From NCBI RefSeq assembly GCF_002931055.1, contig NZ_PSXX01000002.1:434001-498000 (forward strand): DNA of 64,000 nt, read 5' to 3'. Under the pieces are notes generated by a model that was not told where the DNA came from, made no database searches, and saw only the letters and a list, made by a program, of their open reading frames with translations. This stretch comes from Pseudoclavibacter sp. AY1H1 (GTDB lineage: Bacteria > Actinomycetota > Actinomycetes > Actinomycetales > Microbacteriaceae). This document shows positions 26,635 to 34,696 of this stretch, piece by piece (positions within the stretch are counted from its first letter, which is position 1; every line of letters begins with the position of its first letter). The translations under genes and the position numbers were made by a program.

Positions 26635-26922
26635 ATGACACTGCTCGATCTCCCCAACGTCAGCACCTGTTCAGTTGCCGGCTGCTCGTTCAACCACGAC
26701 GGCTGCCACGCTCCCGCGGTGACCATCGACGGCCACGAGGGCTGCGCCACGTTCATCCCGCTGGACCGCAAGGGCGGCCTCGACAAGGTCATCGCCGGCG
26801 TCGGCGCCTGCCAGTCGACCGACTGCCGCTTCAACAAGGACCTCACCTGCACCGCTCCTGCGATCCGGGTGGGCGCGCAGGGCAGCGATGCCGCCGACTG
26901 CCTCACCTACGAAGCCGCCTGA
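26635..26922 (+). CDS. DUF1540 cysteine-rich small protein
   Basis: 95 residues with eight cysteines in two similar halves: CSVAGCSFNHDGCHAPAVTI...GCATF and CQSTDCRFNKDLTCTAPAIRV...CLTY. This duplicated C-x4/5-C-x(5-6)-C...C pattern is that of the DUF1540 family, whose members probably bind a metal; the function is not established. The start ATG has GGAGG upstream. It is a monocistronic unit with its own promoter and terminator, transcribed away from rpoB. Confidence 0.88.
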   Translation: MTLLDLPNVSTCSVAGCSFNHDGCHAPAVTIDGHEGCATFIPLDRKGGLDKVIAGVGACQSTDCRFNKDLTCTAPAIRVGAQGSDAADCLTYEAA

Positions 26923-26940
26923 CCGCGCCGTAGTTCACCT

Positions 26941-26976
26941 CGAAGCGCCGACCTCCGCACGGAGGCCGGCGCTTCG
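26941..26976 (+). terminator. terminator of the DUF1540 gene
   Basis: CGAAGCGCCG plus CCTCCG pair with CGGAGG plus CGGCGCTTCG around a short CAC loop, with one internal mismatch. The stem starts 19 bases after the stop codon. It is followed by GCGTTCTCC, without a full T-run. Confidence 0.8.
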
Positions 26977-27099
26977 GCGTTCTCCTGCCGTTCAGGTGCC
27001 AGCTACCGCTACGGCACCCGCTCCCGCTTCCATGGGCGAGGCGCTGGCGCTCGCCCCGAGCGCACTTCGCTTCATTCCCGAGCGCAGAGGAGCGCGTGC

Positions 27100-29244
27100 G
27101 TGCAAGCACAACGAATCACCCTGGCGGCCTTCGTCGCCGCCATCATCGGCGGAGGTGCGGCCCTGGCAGTTCCCATGTCGGCGAACGCGGCCACCACCCC
27201 CGCACCTGACCCGACCGGCGTCGTCATCAACGAGGTCGAATCCTCCGGTGGCGAGCCGGGCGACTGGGTCGAGCTCTTCAACCCGGGCATCGGCGCCATC
27301 GACCTGAGCGGCTACGTCTTCACCGACAACTCCCCAGAGGACGCCACGCACCGCTACGCGCTGGCGGACGGCACGACCCTGCAGCCCGGCGACCACCTCG
27401 TCATCGAGGAGGCCGACTTCGCCTTCGGCCTGGGCGGCGGCGACAGCGCCATGCTCTTCGCGCCGGACGGGACCACGCTCGTGGACGAGCACACCTGGAC
27501 CCAGCACGCGGCGACCAGCTACGGCCGCTCCCCGAACGGCACCGGCGCCTTCACGGAGACCTCGGAGCCAACCAAGGGAGCCGAGAACCTCTTCGCCGGC
27601 GTCGCCCCCACCTCCCCCGTGGTCATCAACGAGGTCGAGTCGAACGGCGGCACCCCCGGAGACTGGGTCGAGGTCTACAACCGCAGCGCAGAGACTGTGG
27701 ACATCTCCGGCTGGACGATCGTGGACGACAACGCGGACCACACGCCTGCGCCCGCTCCCGCATCCACCGTGCTCGCGCCCGGCGAGTTCTACGTCTACGA
27801 GGAGAGCAGCCTCGGCTTCGGGCTGGGCAGCGGGGACAGCGCCACGCTCGCCGACTCCGCCGGAACGATCCTCGACTCGACCACCTGGATCGACCACGCC
27901 GATGTCAGCTGGGCCCGCTGCGCCGACGGCGACGGCGACTTCCGCGCGACGACGGCATCGACCAAGGGCGCACTGAACACATGCTCCGACGTGCCCGTCG
28001 AGACGCCAGCTCCCACGGCTCCCGCGCCCGAGCCCTGGACGGGCTCCCCCGAGGTGGCTCCCATCGCGAGCGACGTCATGCTCGGCGAGGACATGTCCGG
28101 CCTCGAGTACCAGTACTCCGCAGAGGGCAGCACGCTCTGGGCTGTCGACAACGGCACGGGCGGACTGTACCGCTTCGACGTCGCGGTCGACGGCGGCGTC
28201 ACCCCGGCGGCCGGCTGGGAGGAGCCCAAGCGGGTTCGCTTCCAGGCGGATGCGGGCAACCCCGCTGCTGCGGGCCCGGACGCCGAGGGCGTGACGGTCT
28301 CGGCCGCGCACCCCGAGTCGGTCTACATCGGCTCGGAGCGCGACAACTCGGACAAGGCGACGAACGAGAACACGATCCTCAAGGTCGACCTCGTCGACGC
28401 GAGCGGTCCCGACGTGGTCGCGGCCGCCGAGTGGGACCTCACCTCCAGCCTGCCGCAGGTCGGTGCCAACACGGGCATCGAGGCCATCGAGTGGGTCGCG
28501 GACAGCGAGCTGGAGGGGCGCCTGCTCGATGAGCGCACGGGAGCGCCATACGACGCCGCGAACTACCCGGGCGCGGACGGCCTGTTCTTCGTCGCCGTCG
28601 AGGAGACCGCCGGGGTGTACGCCTACGCGCTCTTCGATGACGGGACCGCCGCCCGCGTCGCGACGCTCGAGTCGGGCCTGGGCGGCGTCATGGCCCTCGA
28701 CTACGACGAGTCGACGCAGACCCTGTGGGGCATGTGCGACAACGGGTGCGGCGGAACGAGCGCGCTCTTCCAGTTCGGTGCGGCAGACGGCTCCGCCGGC
28801 TACTCCGTGACGCACGTCGCACGCCCGGCCGGCCTGCCGGACACCAACAACGAGGGCTTCGCGATCGCTGCGAACGAGACCTGCCTCGACGGCACCCGTG
28901 CTGCGTACTGGCTCGAGGACGGGGTGCAGACGGATGCCCTCAAGCAGGGTGCCCTCGCGTGTGCCCCGCTCGCGACGCCCGACCCCACGGAGACTGCCGG
29001 CCCCACGGAGACGCCTATCACCACGGAGACGCCCGTCACCACGGAGGCCCCGAGCACCACGACGACGCCAGGCACGGCCACGGGCTCGGACGGCGCTTCG
29101 ACCGGCGGAAGCGGCGCGAAGGGCCAGGAAGGTGGCACGACGCTCGCGACGACGGGCGCAGAGGATCTCGTCATCGTCACGCTGACCGCCCTCGCGGCAC
29201 TCGCGCTCGGATCCCTGGCGCTCGCACGCCGCCGCGACGCGTAG
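27100..29244 (+). CDS. sortase-anchored surface protein: two lamin-tail domains plus phytase-like esterase domain
   Basis: 714 residues from GTG behind GAGGAG. A signal peptide (1-30, ending SANA) is followed by two lamin-tail domains (about 38-165 and 170-300), each beginning VVINEVES...GDWVE and containing FGLG-GDSA. Residues ~315-620 resemble the esterase-like domain of phytase. A Thr/Pro/Glu linker (~635-675) leads to LATTG (682-686), a hydrophobic helix and RRRDA, a class E-type sortase signal. It is probably a wall-linked secreted phosphodiesterase or phosphatase; the catalytic activity is not proven by the sequence. It is followed by a strong terminator. Confidence 0.88.
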   Translation: MQAQRITLAAFVAAIIGGGAALAVPMSANAATTPAPDPTGVVINEVESSGGEPGDWVELFNPGIGAIDLSGYVFTDNSPEDATHRYALADGTTLQPGDHLVIEEADFAFGLGGGDSAMLFAPDGTTLVDEHTWTQHAATSYGRSPNGTGAFTETSEPTKGAENLFAGVAPTSPVVINEVESNGGTPGDWVEVYNRSAETVDISGWTIVDDNADHTPAPAPASTVLAPGEFYVYEESSLGFGLGSGDSATLADSAGTILDSTTWIDHADVSWARCADGDGDFRATTASTKGALNTCSDVPVETPAPTAPAPEPWTGSPEVAPIASDVMLGEDMSGLEYQYSAEGSTLWAVDNGTGGLYRFDVAVDGGVTPAAGWEEPKRVRFQADAGNPAAAGPDAEGVTVSAAHPESVYIGSERDNSDKATNENTILKVDLVDASGPDVVAAAEWDLTSSLPQVGANTGIEAIEWVADSELEGRLLDERTGAPYDAANYPGADGLFFVAVEETAGVYAYALFDDGTAARVATLESGLGGVMALDYDESTQTLWGMCDNGCGGTSALFQFGAADGSAGYSVTHVARPAGLPDTNNEGFAIAANETCLDGTRAAYWLEDGVQTDALKQGALACAPLATPDPTETAGPTETPITTETPVTTEAPSTTTTPGTATGSDGASTGGSGAKGQEGGTTLATTGAEDLVIVTLTALAALALGSLALARRRDA

Positions 29245-29281
29245 CGGCGGCTCGACGAGCACCGCATTCGTCGCAGTGAGG

Positions 29282-29321
29282 GCAGTGGGGGCAGTGGCAT
29301 TCGTGCCGCTGCCCCCACTGC
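29282..29321 (+). terminator. terminator of the surface protein gene
   Basis: An 18-bp stem with one mismatch (GCAGTGGGGGCAGTGGCA / TGCCGCTGCCCCCACTGC) around a TTCG tetraloop, 37 bases after the stop. The remaining bases to 29522 hold a TAGCGT hexamer (29430-29435), a possible -10 for the next gene, and nothing else recognisable. Confidence 0.85.
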
Positions 29322-29522
29322 TCTCGCGACGCTCGCTGCCACGCTCACCGCCAGGAACGCGCGTGCGCAGACACGGCCGCGGATGCGGGGAGTACTCCCC
29401 CGCATGCACGCCGGATGGTCCTGTTCCGTTAGCGTGTCTTCCAGCAGATCGGCTCCGTCGGGTCGCGAGGAAGCGACCCGCTGGCCTCGGACGCGCCAAG
29501 CCCCGCATCGAAGGAGACCCCC

Positions 29523-30344
29523 GTGAAGAAGCTCATGCGCTCGTCGGCGCTCGCGCTCACCGCCCTCTTCCTCCTCTCGGGATGCGCCCTCGTCAACCAG
29601 GCGACGGGCGGCCAGTCCCCTGAGGTCGAGGCGACCTCCACCTCCTCGGCGGAGACGACACCCTCGGGACCAGGCGAGCCACCGTCGGCCACATCCTCCG
29701 GCTCCGCGGCCTTCGCCGTCACCTACTCGTGCAGGATGGCCGACTCACGGAGCTTCACCGAAGCACCCTCCGATCTCGCGGAGATCTGGGCGCTCGGCGA
29801 TGACGTGACGCGCTGCACAGGCAAGTCCAACGGTGGGACGACCTTCACGGAGACCGAGCAGAAGGCGCTCGATGCCCTCGGGCAGGCCGCCACCGATGAC
29901 GCCAAGGAGGAGGCGGGCGCCGACGACGTCCGTCTTGCGGACGTCTACGCGCTCTGCGCGACCCCCGGCTTCTACTTCGCGGTCTCGCCAGGCATCTCCA
30001 ACGATGAGCAGGCATCGCAGATCGCGGCCGCGCTCATCCTGTGCCCAGATCACCCTGATGCAGACCCGACCAAGACCTCGCTCAGCACCTATGAGGCGAA
30101 CGTGAAGGCAGGCATCGACGGCACGCGATTCAACGATGGCGTCTGGAAGGTCGGCAGCGACATCAAGCCGGGCACGTACAAGCCGGAGATGCCGAGCGAC
30201 ACCTGCCGCTGGTTCCGCTACGACGCCAAGGGCGAGTGGATCGAGTCGTCCTACGACAAGCCCCAGGCAGAGATCGTCGTGACGATCGACGCGAGCGACA
30301 GCACCTTCGAGTCCCGCAACTGCGGATACTGGCGAGCATCCTGA
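29523..30344 (+). CDS. lipoprotein with C-terminal GTY(K/R)-type domain
   Basis: 273 residues from GTG behind AAGGAG. MKKLMRSSALALTALFLLSGC is a lipoprotein signal with the lipidated Cys at 21, described here by its LSGC lipobox. A Ser/Thr/Glu/Pro linker runs to ~62. The middle region has paired cysteines, and the last ~70 residues contain DGVWKVGSDIKPGTYK and DTCRWFRYDAKGEW, a beta-rich module found in secreted Gram-positive proteins. Function unknown. It is a single-gene unit ending at a bidirectional terminator shared with katA. Confidence 0.85.
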   Translation: MKKLMRSSALALTALFLLSGCALVNQATGGQSPEVEATSTSSAETTPSGPGEPPSATSSGSAAFAVTYSCRMADSRSFTEAPSDLAEIWALGDDVTRCTGKSNGGTTFTETEQKALDALGQAATDDAKEEAGADDVRLADVYALCATPGFYFAVSPGISNDEQASQIAAALILCPDHPDADPTKTSLSTYEANVKAGIDGTRFNDGVWKVGSDIKPGTYKPEMPSDTCRWFRYDAKGEWIESSYDKPQAEIVVTIDASDSTFESRNCGYWRAS

Positions 30345-30365
30345 CCCTCGGCTCCATCACGAAAG

Positions 30366-30400
30366 GCGTGCCCCCTCGAGAAGCTCTCGAGGGGGCACGC
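30366..30400. terminator. bidirectional terminator between the lipoprotein gene and katA
   Basis: A perfect 15-bp stem (GCGTGCCCCCTCGAG / CTCGAGGGGGCACGC) with a five-base loop, 21 bases from each flanking stop codon. The genes converge on it. Confidence 0.85.
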
Positions 30401-30420
30401 CTGTCTCTGCGGGTCAGCGA

Positions 30421-31917
30421 CTAGTGGCCGACGCCCACGGGTGCCGGGTCGGTGTCCACGGCGTTCGCCTCGACGGCGGCGCGGATGCGCGCACCCGTCT
30501 CGGCGTCGATGTTCGTCCAGTACTGGAAGGCGTTCGAGCGGACGGGCTCGACAACCGTCTCGAGGGCTCCCGCCACGGTCTCCACGAGGCGGTCACGCTG
30601 CTCCGGCGAGTAGACCTCGCGGATGAGCGTGCCGGCCTGCGAGAAGTCGTCGTCGTCCTGGCGGAGCGTGTACGCGCTGCGCACGAGATCGCCGTCGGTC
30701 TCCCACGAGTTCTCGACCGGGCCCGTCTGGTCCGCGTAGGGGCGACCGAACGAGTTCGGCGCGTAGACAGGAGCCGCACCGGAGTGCGACACCGTCATGT
30801 TGCCGTCGAACGTGTACGAGTTCGTCGCGTTCTTCGGCCGGTTCACGTCGAGCTGCTGGTAGTTGGTGCCGATGCGCGCGCGCTGGGCATCCGGGTACGC
30901 GAAGACGCGGCCGAGGAGCATCTTGTCCGGCGAGATGCCGGTTCCCGGCACCTGGTTCGACGGGGAGAACGCAGCCTGCTCGATCTGCGCGAAGAAGTTC
31001 TCCGGGTTGCGGTTCAACTCGAGCGTTCCGACCGGGATGAGCGGGTAGTCGGCGTGCGGCCACACCTTCGTCAGGTCGAAGGGGTTGATGCGGTACGTCT
31101 TGGCCTCCTCGAAGGGCATGACCTGCACGCTCAGCTTCCAGCGTGGGAAGTCCTTGCGGCCGATCGCGTCGAAGAGATCGCGGCGGTGGAACTCGGCGTC
31201 CGAGCCGGCGAGCTTCTCCGCCTCATCGTTCGAGAGCACCTCGACGCCCTGCTCGGAGATGAAGTGGTACTTCACCCAGAAGCGCTCGCCTGCCGCGTTG
31301 ATCCACGCGTAGGTGTGCGAGCCGTAGCCGTTCATGTGCCGCCAGGACTGCGGGAGTCCGCGGTCGCCCATGAGGTAGGTCACCTGGTGGGCGGTCTCCG
31401 GGTTGAGGGTCCAGAAGTCCCACTGCATGCTGTTGTCGCGGAGTCCGGAGTCAGGGAGGCGCTTCTGCGAGCGGATGAAGTGCGGGAACTTCATCGGGTC
31501 GCGGAGGAAGAAGACCGGCGTGTTGTTGCCGACGATGTCGAGGTTGCCCTCACTCGTGTAGAAGCGAAGCGAGAAGCCACGAACGTCGCGCCACGTGTCA
31601 GGGGAGCCCTGCTCGCCGGCGACGGTCGAGAAGCGGAGGAGCGTCTCGCTCTCGGCACCCTGCTGGAAGACGGCGGCACGCGTGTACTGCGACACGTCTT
31701 CCGTCGCCGTGAACGTGCCGAACGCGCCGGCACCCTTGGCGTGCGGGTTGCGCTCCGGGGTGCGCTCGCGGTTGAAGCTCGCGAGCGTCTCGACGAGGCG
31801 CACGTCGTGGAGCATCAGGGGGCCGTCTGCTCCGGCGCTGAGGGAGTTGCGGTCGCTCTCGGTGGGCGAGCCGTTGGTCTCGGTCGATGGGACTGTCGGG
31901 TCGATGTACTCAGTCAT
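30421..31917 (-). CDS. katA: monofunctional haem catalase (small subunit, clade 3)
   Basis: 498 residues. The distal His59 is in [11 protein letters not shown], the catalytic Asn is in VGNNTPVFF (131-132), and the proximal haem-ligand Tyr341 is in [14 protein letters not shown]. The length and the PHAKG form fit small-subunit catalases. It dismutates hydrogen peroxide. It lies 53 bases downstream of a Fur-family repressor gene on the same strand with AAGGAG before the ATG, so it is probably co-transcribed with and controlled by that regulator. Confidence 0.97.
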   Translation of the reverse strand: MTEYIDPTVPSTETNGSPTESDRNSLSAGADGPLMLHDVRLVETLASFNRERTPERNPHAKGAGAFGTFTATEDVSQYTRAAVFQQGAESETLLRFSTVAGEQGSPDTWRDVRGFSLRFYTSEGNLDIVGNNTPVFFLRDPMKFPHFIRSQKRLPDSGLRDNSMQWDFWTLNPETAHQVTYLMGDRGLPQSWRHMNGYGSHTYAWINAAGERFWVKYHFISEQGVEVLSNDEAEKLAGSDAEFHRRDLFDAIGRKDFPRWKLSVQVMPFEEAKTYRINPFDLTKVWPHADYPLIPVGTLELNRNPENFFAQIEQAAFSPSNQVPGTGISPDKMLLGRVFAYPDAQRARIGTNYQQLDVNRPKNATNSYTFDGNMTVSHSGAAPVYAPNSFGRPYADQTGPVENSWETDGDLVRSAYTLRQDDDDFSQAGTLIREVYSPEQRDRLVETVAGALETVVEPVRSNAFQYWTNIDAETGARIRAAVEANAVDTDPAPVGVGH

Positions 31918-31970
31918 AAACGCTCCTTGTCGGATTCATCTGGGCAGTGGACTGGGAAGGGGATCTGGGG

Positions 31971-32435
31971 TCAGGGCGTCGCGCAGTCGGCGCAGACACC
32001 CCGATACACGACTTCCGCCGTGTGCACCGCGAAGCCGCTCGGCGAAGCCGGAACGAGGCACGGTGCCTCGCCGACGGCGCAGTCGATGTCCTCGATGCGG
32101 CCGCATTCGTCGCAGACGGCGTGATGGTGGTTGTCGCCGATACGGGTCTCGAACCGGGCCGCGGTGCGCGGCGCGTCGAAGCGGCGCACGAGGCCGGTGC
32201 GGCCGAGGTCGTCGAGGATTCCGTAGACGGCCTGCAGGGTGAGCGAGCCGAGCTCGGCGCGCTGGGGGGTCGCCGCGGCGAAGATTCGCTCCGCGGACGA
32301 GTGCGGGCTGGCGTCGAGCAGCTCGAGCACCGCGACCCGCTGACGGGTGACACGAAGACCGGCCCGGCGCAGCGAGGTCCGCCAGAACGCGGCGTCCCGC
32401 CGCTCTCTGCTCGCGTGCTCGATGCTGGTGGTCAT
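31971..32435 (-). CDS. furA: Fur-family peroxide-responsive repressor (FurA/CatR/PerR-like)
   Basis: 154 residues from the ATG at 32433. A winged helix (RVTRQRVAVLELL, then SLTLQAVYGILDDLGRTGLVRRF) is followed by the metal-binding domain with DNHHHAVCDECG (His103-105, Cys108, Cys111) and VCADC (Cys148, Cys151), which forms the structural zinc site. Its place directly before katA is the actinobacterial furA/catR-catalase arrangement. It most likely represses itself and katA and is released by peroxide. A matching operator lies about 20 bases upstream. Confidence 0.93.
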   Translation of the reverse strand: MTTSIEHASRERRDAAFWRTSLRRAGLRVTRQRVAVLELLDASPHSSAERIFAAATPQRAELGSLTLQAVYGILDDLGRTGLVRRFDAPRTAARFETRIGDNHHHAVCDECGRIEDIDCAVGEAPCLVPASPSGFAVHTAEVVYRGVCADCATP

Positions 32436-32454
32436 GAGACCATCGTGGCCGTTC

Positions 32455-32471
32455 TTTTGAATGATTCCAAA
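32455..32471. promoter_or_regulatory. Fur/CatR-type operator upstream of furA
   Basis: TTTTGAAT-G-ATTCCAAA is an interrupted palindrome with 7 of 8 pairs, AT-rich in a GC-rich genome. It resembles the TTGAAT/ATTCAA sites bound by actinobacterial FurA and CatR. It lies 19 bases before the furA ATG and about 50 bases before the divergent methyltransferase-like gene, so it might influence both. Confidence 0.7.
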
Positions 32472-32519
32472 CAAGGTCACCCTTGCTCGAAATCCGCGTG
32501 TCTCTGCTTGACTTGCCAG

Positions 32520-33416
32520 GTGTCGCCAGCCAGCAGCAAGACCCCAAGCAGTGCAATCCCCGCGACGAGCGTGACGCTCGACTCCGGAGCTCAGGCGCGG
32601 TTCTCGCGCGACGGAGAGGAGTGGACCCTCATCGTCGACGGCACCCCGCAGTCCGCGGTCAACCCGCTCGACCCCAGGGAGCTCTCCTTCGGCTACATCC
32701 GGCACATGGGCTACGTCCTCGACCTCGCGTTCCCCGAGGCAGAGGCGATCACCGCCCTCCACCTCGGCGCCGGAGCACTCACGATCCCTCGCTACGTCGA
32801 CGCCACGCGGCCGCGCTCGAGGCAGCAGGTCGTCGAGCTCGAGCGGTCCCTGGTCGACTTCGTGCGCGAGGTCGTTCCGCTTCCCGCCGGCGCGAGCATC
32901 CGCATCCGCTACGGGGATGCACGAGAGCAGCTCGGCAGACTCCCCCGGGGGCTCCTCGGCTCGGTCGATGCGATCGTCGTCGACATCTTCTCCGGCGCAC
33001 AGACGCCGGCGCATGTGACGAGCGTCGAGTTCTTCGCCGAACTCGAGCCGTTCCTGCGCCCGGACGGCATCGTGCTCGTCAACATCGCCGACGGCCACGA
33101 TCTCGCCTTCGCGCGGGCCGAGGTCGCGACCCTGATCGAGGTATTCGGCGAGGTCGCGCTCGTCGGCGACCCTGCAATGCTGAAGGGCCGCCGCTTCGGG
33201 AACATCGCCGCGGTCGCCTCCCGCTCGCCGGAAGCGCTCTCGCTGCCCGGCCTCGAGAGGCGCGTCGCATCTGGCTTCCCGCCAGCCGTCGTCGTGCGCG
33301 GGAAGGCGGTTCGCGAGTTCGTGCGCGGCACGGAGGCCGCGCGCGATGCCTCCGCGACGGCGTCTCCACTGCCCGGGAAGAGCGTCTTCCGCGAGCGCAG
33401 GCAGGGCGGCTGGTAG
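32520..33416 (+). CDS. spermidine-synthase-like (PABS domain) protein
   Basis: 298 residues if read from GTG 32520; a second in-frame GTG at 32571 gives 281 residues and starts nearer the conserved region. Neither has a clear ribosome binding site. The Rossmann-like methyltransferase fold is visible: ELSFGYIRHMGYVLDLAFP, ALHLGAGALTIPRYVDATRP, RYGDAREQL and VDAIVVDIFSGAQTPAHVTS. These match the SAM/decarboxylated-SAM fold of polyamine synthases. Single-domain actinobacterial members of this type have unclear substrates, so true spermidine synthesis is uncertain. Divergent from furA. Confidence 0.8.
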   Translation: MSPASSKTPSSAIPATSVTLDSGAQARFSRDGEEWTLIVDGTPQSAVNPLDPRELSFGYIRHMGYVLDLAFPEAEAITALHLGAGALTIPRYVDATRPRSRQQVVELERSLVDFVREVVPLPAGASIRIRYGDAREQLGRLPRGLLGSVDAIVVDIFSGAQTPAHVTSVEFFAELEPFLRPDGIVLVNIADGHDLAFARAEVATLIEVFGEVALVGDPAMLKGRRFGNIAAVASRSPEALSLPGLERRVASGFPPAVVVRGKAVREFVRGTEAARDASATASPLPGKSVFRERRQGGW

Positions 33417-33490
33417 TCGGGAGCAGAAGGCCGACCGACCGGCTCTCCACAACGCGGCGAGGGATGCGCCCATTCCGTCACGGCTGCGGC

Positions 33491-33496
33491 TAACCT
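33491..33496 (+). promoter_or_regulatory. putative leaderless -10 box
   Basis: TAACCT ends six bases before the GTG of the following gene, which has no Shine-Dalgarno sequence. Confidence 0.4.
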
Positions 33497-33502
33497 GCTG
33501 GG

Positions 33503-34075
33503 GTGTCAGACGCTCCCATCATCCTCGGCTACGACCCGGAGACCCTCCGCGAGCGCATCGACATCGACGCCGCGGAGGCTCGCCTGGCGGAGATCGCCGT
33601 GCTTCGGTCCCTCTCCGCGCTCAACGAGAAGGTCGCGCTGCTGCGCATGCTCGGTCGGCTCGACGAGGCGTTCGACACCGCACAGACCGCCTACCGGCAG
33701 TCCCGGTTCACGGGAGCCCGCGAGGATGCCCTCGCCGCTCGCATCCGCAAGGCTCAGGTCCAGCAGTTCCAGGGCAAGCACGACGTCGCGCTGCAGGACC
33801 TGAACAACTGCGTCGACGAGGCCCTCACCCACGAATGGGACGAGCTCGCGGCCTTCGCCCTGCAGCATCGAGGCAAAGTGCGCTTCGAGCAGCGCGAGTA
33901 CACCGACGCGCTCGTCGACTTCGAGCGCGCGCACGAGCTTCGCCTTGCGAGGGGCGTCGCGGCCGACCAGCTGCAGTCCTCGAAGTTCGCGATCCGCGTC
34001 ACCCGCGCGATCCTCGAGGGCGACGAGGAGCCCTCCTCGGAGCTGAGCGAGCCGATCACCTCGATCGACTCCTAG
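33503..34075 (+). CDS. hypothetical TPR-like helical protein
   Basis: 190 residues from GTG. The protein is nearly all helix, with TPR-like spacing: ALLRMLGRLDEAFDTAQTAYRQS, KAQVQQFQGKHDVALQDLNN, LQHRGKVRFEQREYTDALVDFERAH (described in part). It is likely a scaffold for protein contacts; no partner is identified. The start follows TAACCT by six bases, suggesting a leaderless mRNA. It lies 11 bases before the SprT-like gene, so the two may form an operon. Confidence 0.75.
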   Translation: MSDAPIILGYDPETLRERIDIDAAEARLAEIAVLRSLSALNEKVALLRMLGRLDEAFDTAQTAYRQSRFTGAREDALAARIRKAQVQQFQGKHDVALQDLNNCVDEALTHEWDELAAFALQHRGKVRFEQREYTDALVDFERAHELRLARGVAADQLQSSKFAIRVTRAILEGDEEPSSELSEPITSIDS

Positions 34076-34086
34076 GGGCGGGGCCC

Positions 34087-34560
34087 GTGGCCGACCTGGC
34101 CAAGGTGCGAGTCTGGGCGGAAGCGCTCATCCGCATGCACCTCGACGAGAGCTGGAGCTTCGGCTTCGATCACGCGAAGAAGCGCGCTGGCGCCTGCAAC
34201 TTCCGAGACAGGCGCATCACCGTCTCCCGCTACCTCTCGGCCCGCTACGACGACGACACGGTGCACCAGACGCTGCTGCACGAGGTCGCCCACGCCGTCG
34301 CCGGGCACAAGGCGGGACACGGCCCCGAATGGAAGCGCATCGCCGACGAGCTCGGCTACGTCGGCGGTCGCACGCACGACGGCGAAGTGGCGACCGAGTT
34401 CGCGAAGTGGGTCGGGGTCTGCCCCAATGGGCACGAGGTCCTGAGGTTCCGCCGCCCGACGCGCGGCAGGCTCGTCTCCTGCCTCCGGTGCGCACCTTCC
34501 TTCGACCGGCGGTACCTCATCCAGTGGCGGGAGCGCTCGGAGGCTGAGCGACGGGGCTGA
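34087..34560 (+). CDS. SprT-like zinc metallopeptidase-domain protein
   Basis: 157 residues from GTG 34087. The zinc site is HEVAH (near residues 66-70) with a further His in AGHG-PEW, as in SprT/Spartan-type domains. A C-terminal zinc-ribbon-like part has C-PNGHE and C-LRC. In eukaryotes such domains degrade DNA-protein crosslinks; the role of short bacterial forms is not established. The open frame continues far upstream, but that overlaps the TPR-like gene. The weak GGGGCGGGG site before the GTG makes the exact start tentative. Confidence 0.82.
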   Translation: MADLAKVRVWAEALIRMHLDESWSFGFDHAKKRAGACNFRDRRITVSRYLSARYDDDTVHQTLLHEVAHAVAGHKAGHGPEWKRIADELGYVGGRTHDGEVATEFAKWVGVCPNGHEVLRFRRPTRGRLVSCLRCAPSFDRRYLIQWRERSEAERRG

Positions 34561-34696
34561 ATCCCGGGTCTGAACCCCGGTGCGGAGATGTGCGCGCTGG
34601 CAGGCAGGCCAGGCAGCACGGAGGCTCGCTCACTAGCGTTGCTTCCCCAGCCCTCCACTCCCGCACGGAGGGGCCCTCCACTCCCCGAGGAGGAAC

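Noticed and set aside
26992-29508. An 838-codon minus-strand frame opposite the lamin-tail protein gene
   Set aside because: The plus-strand protein has signal, domains and anchor in order; the reverse frame does not.
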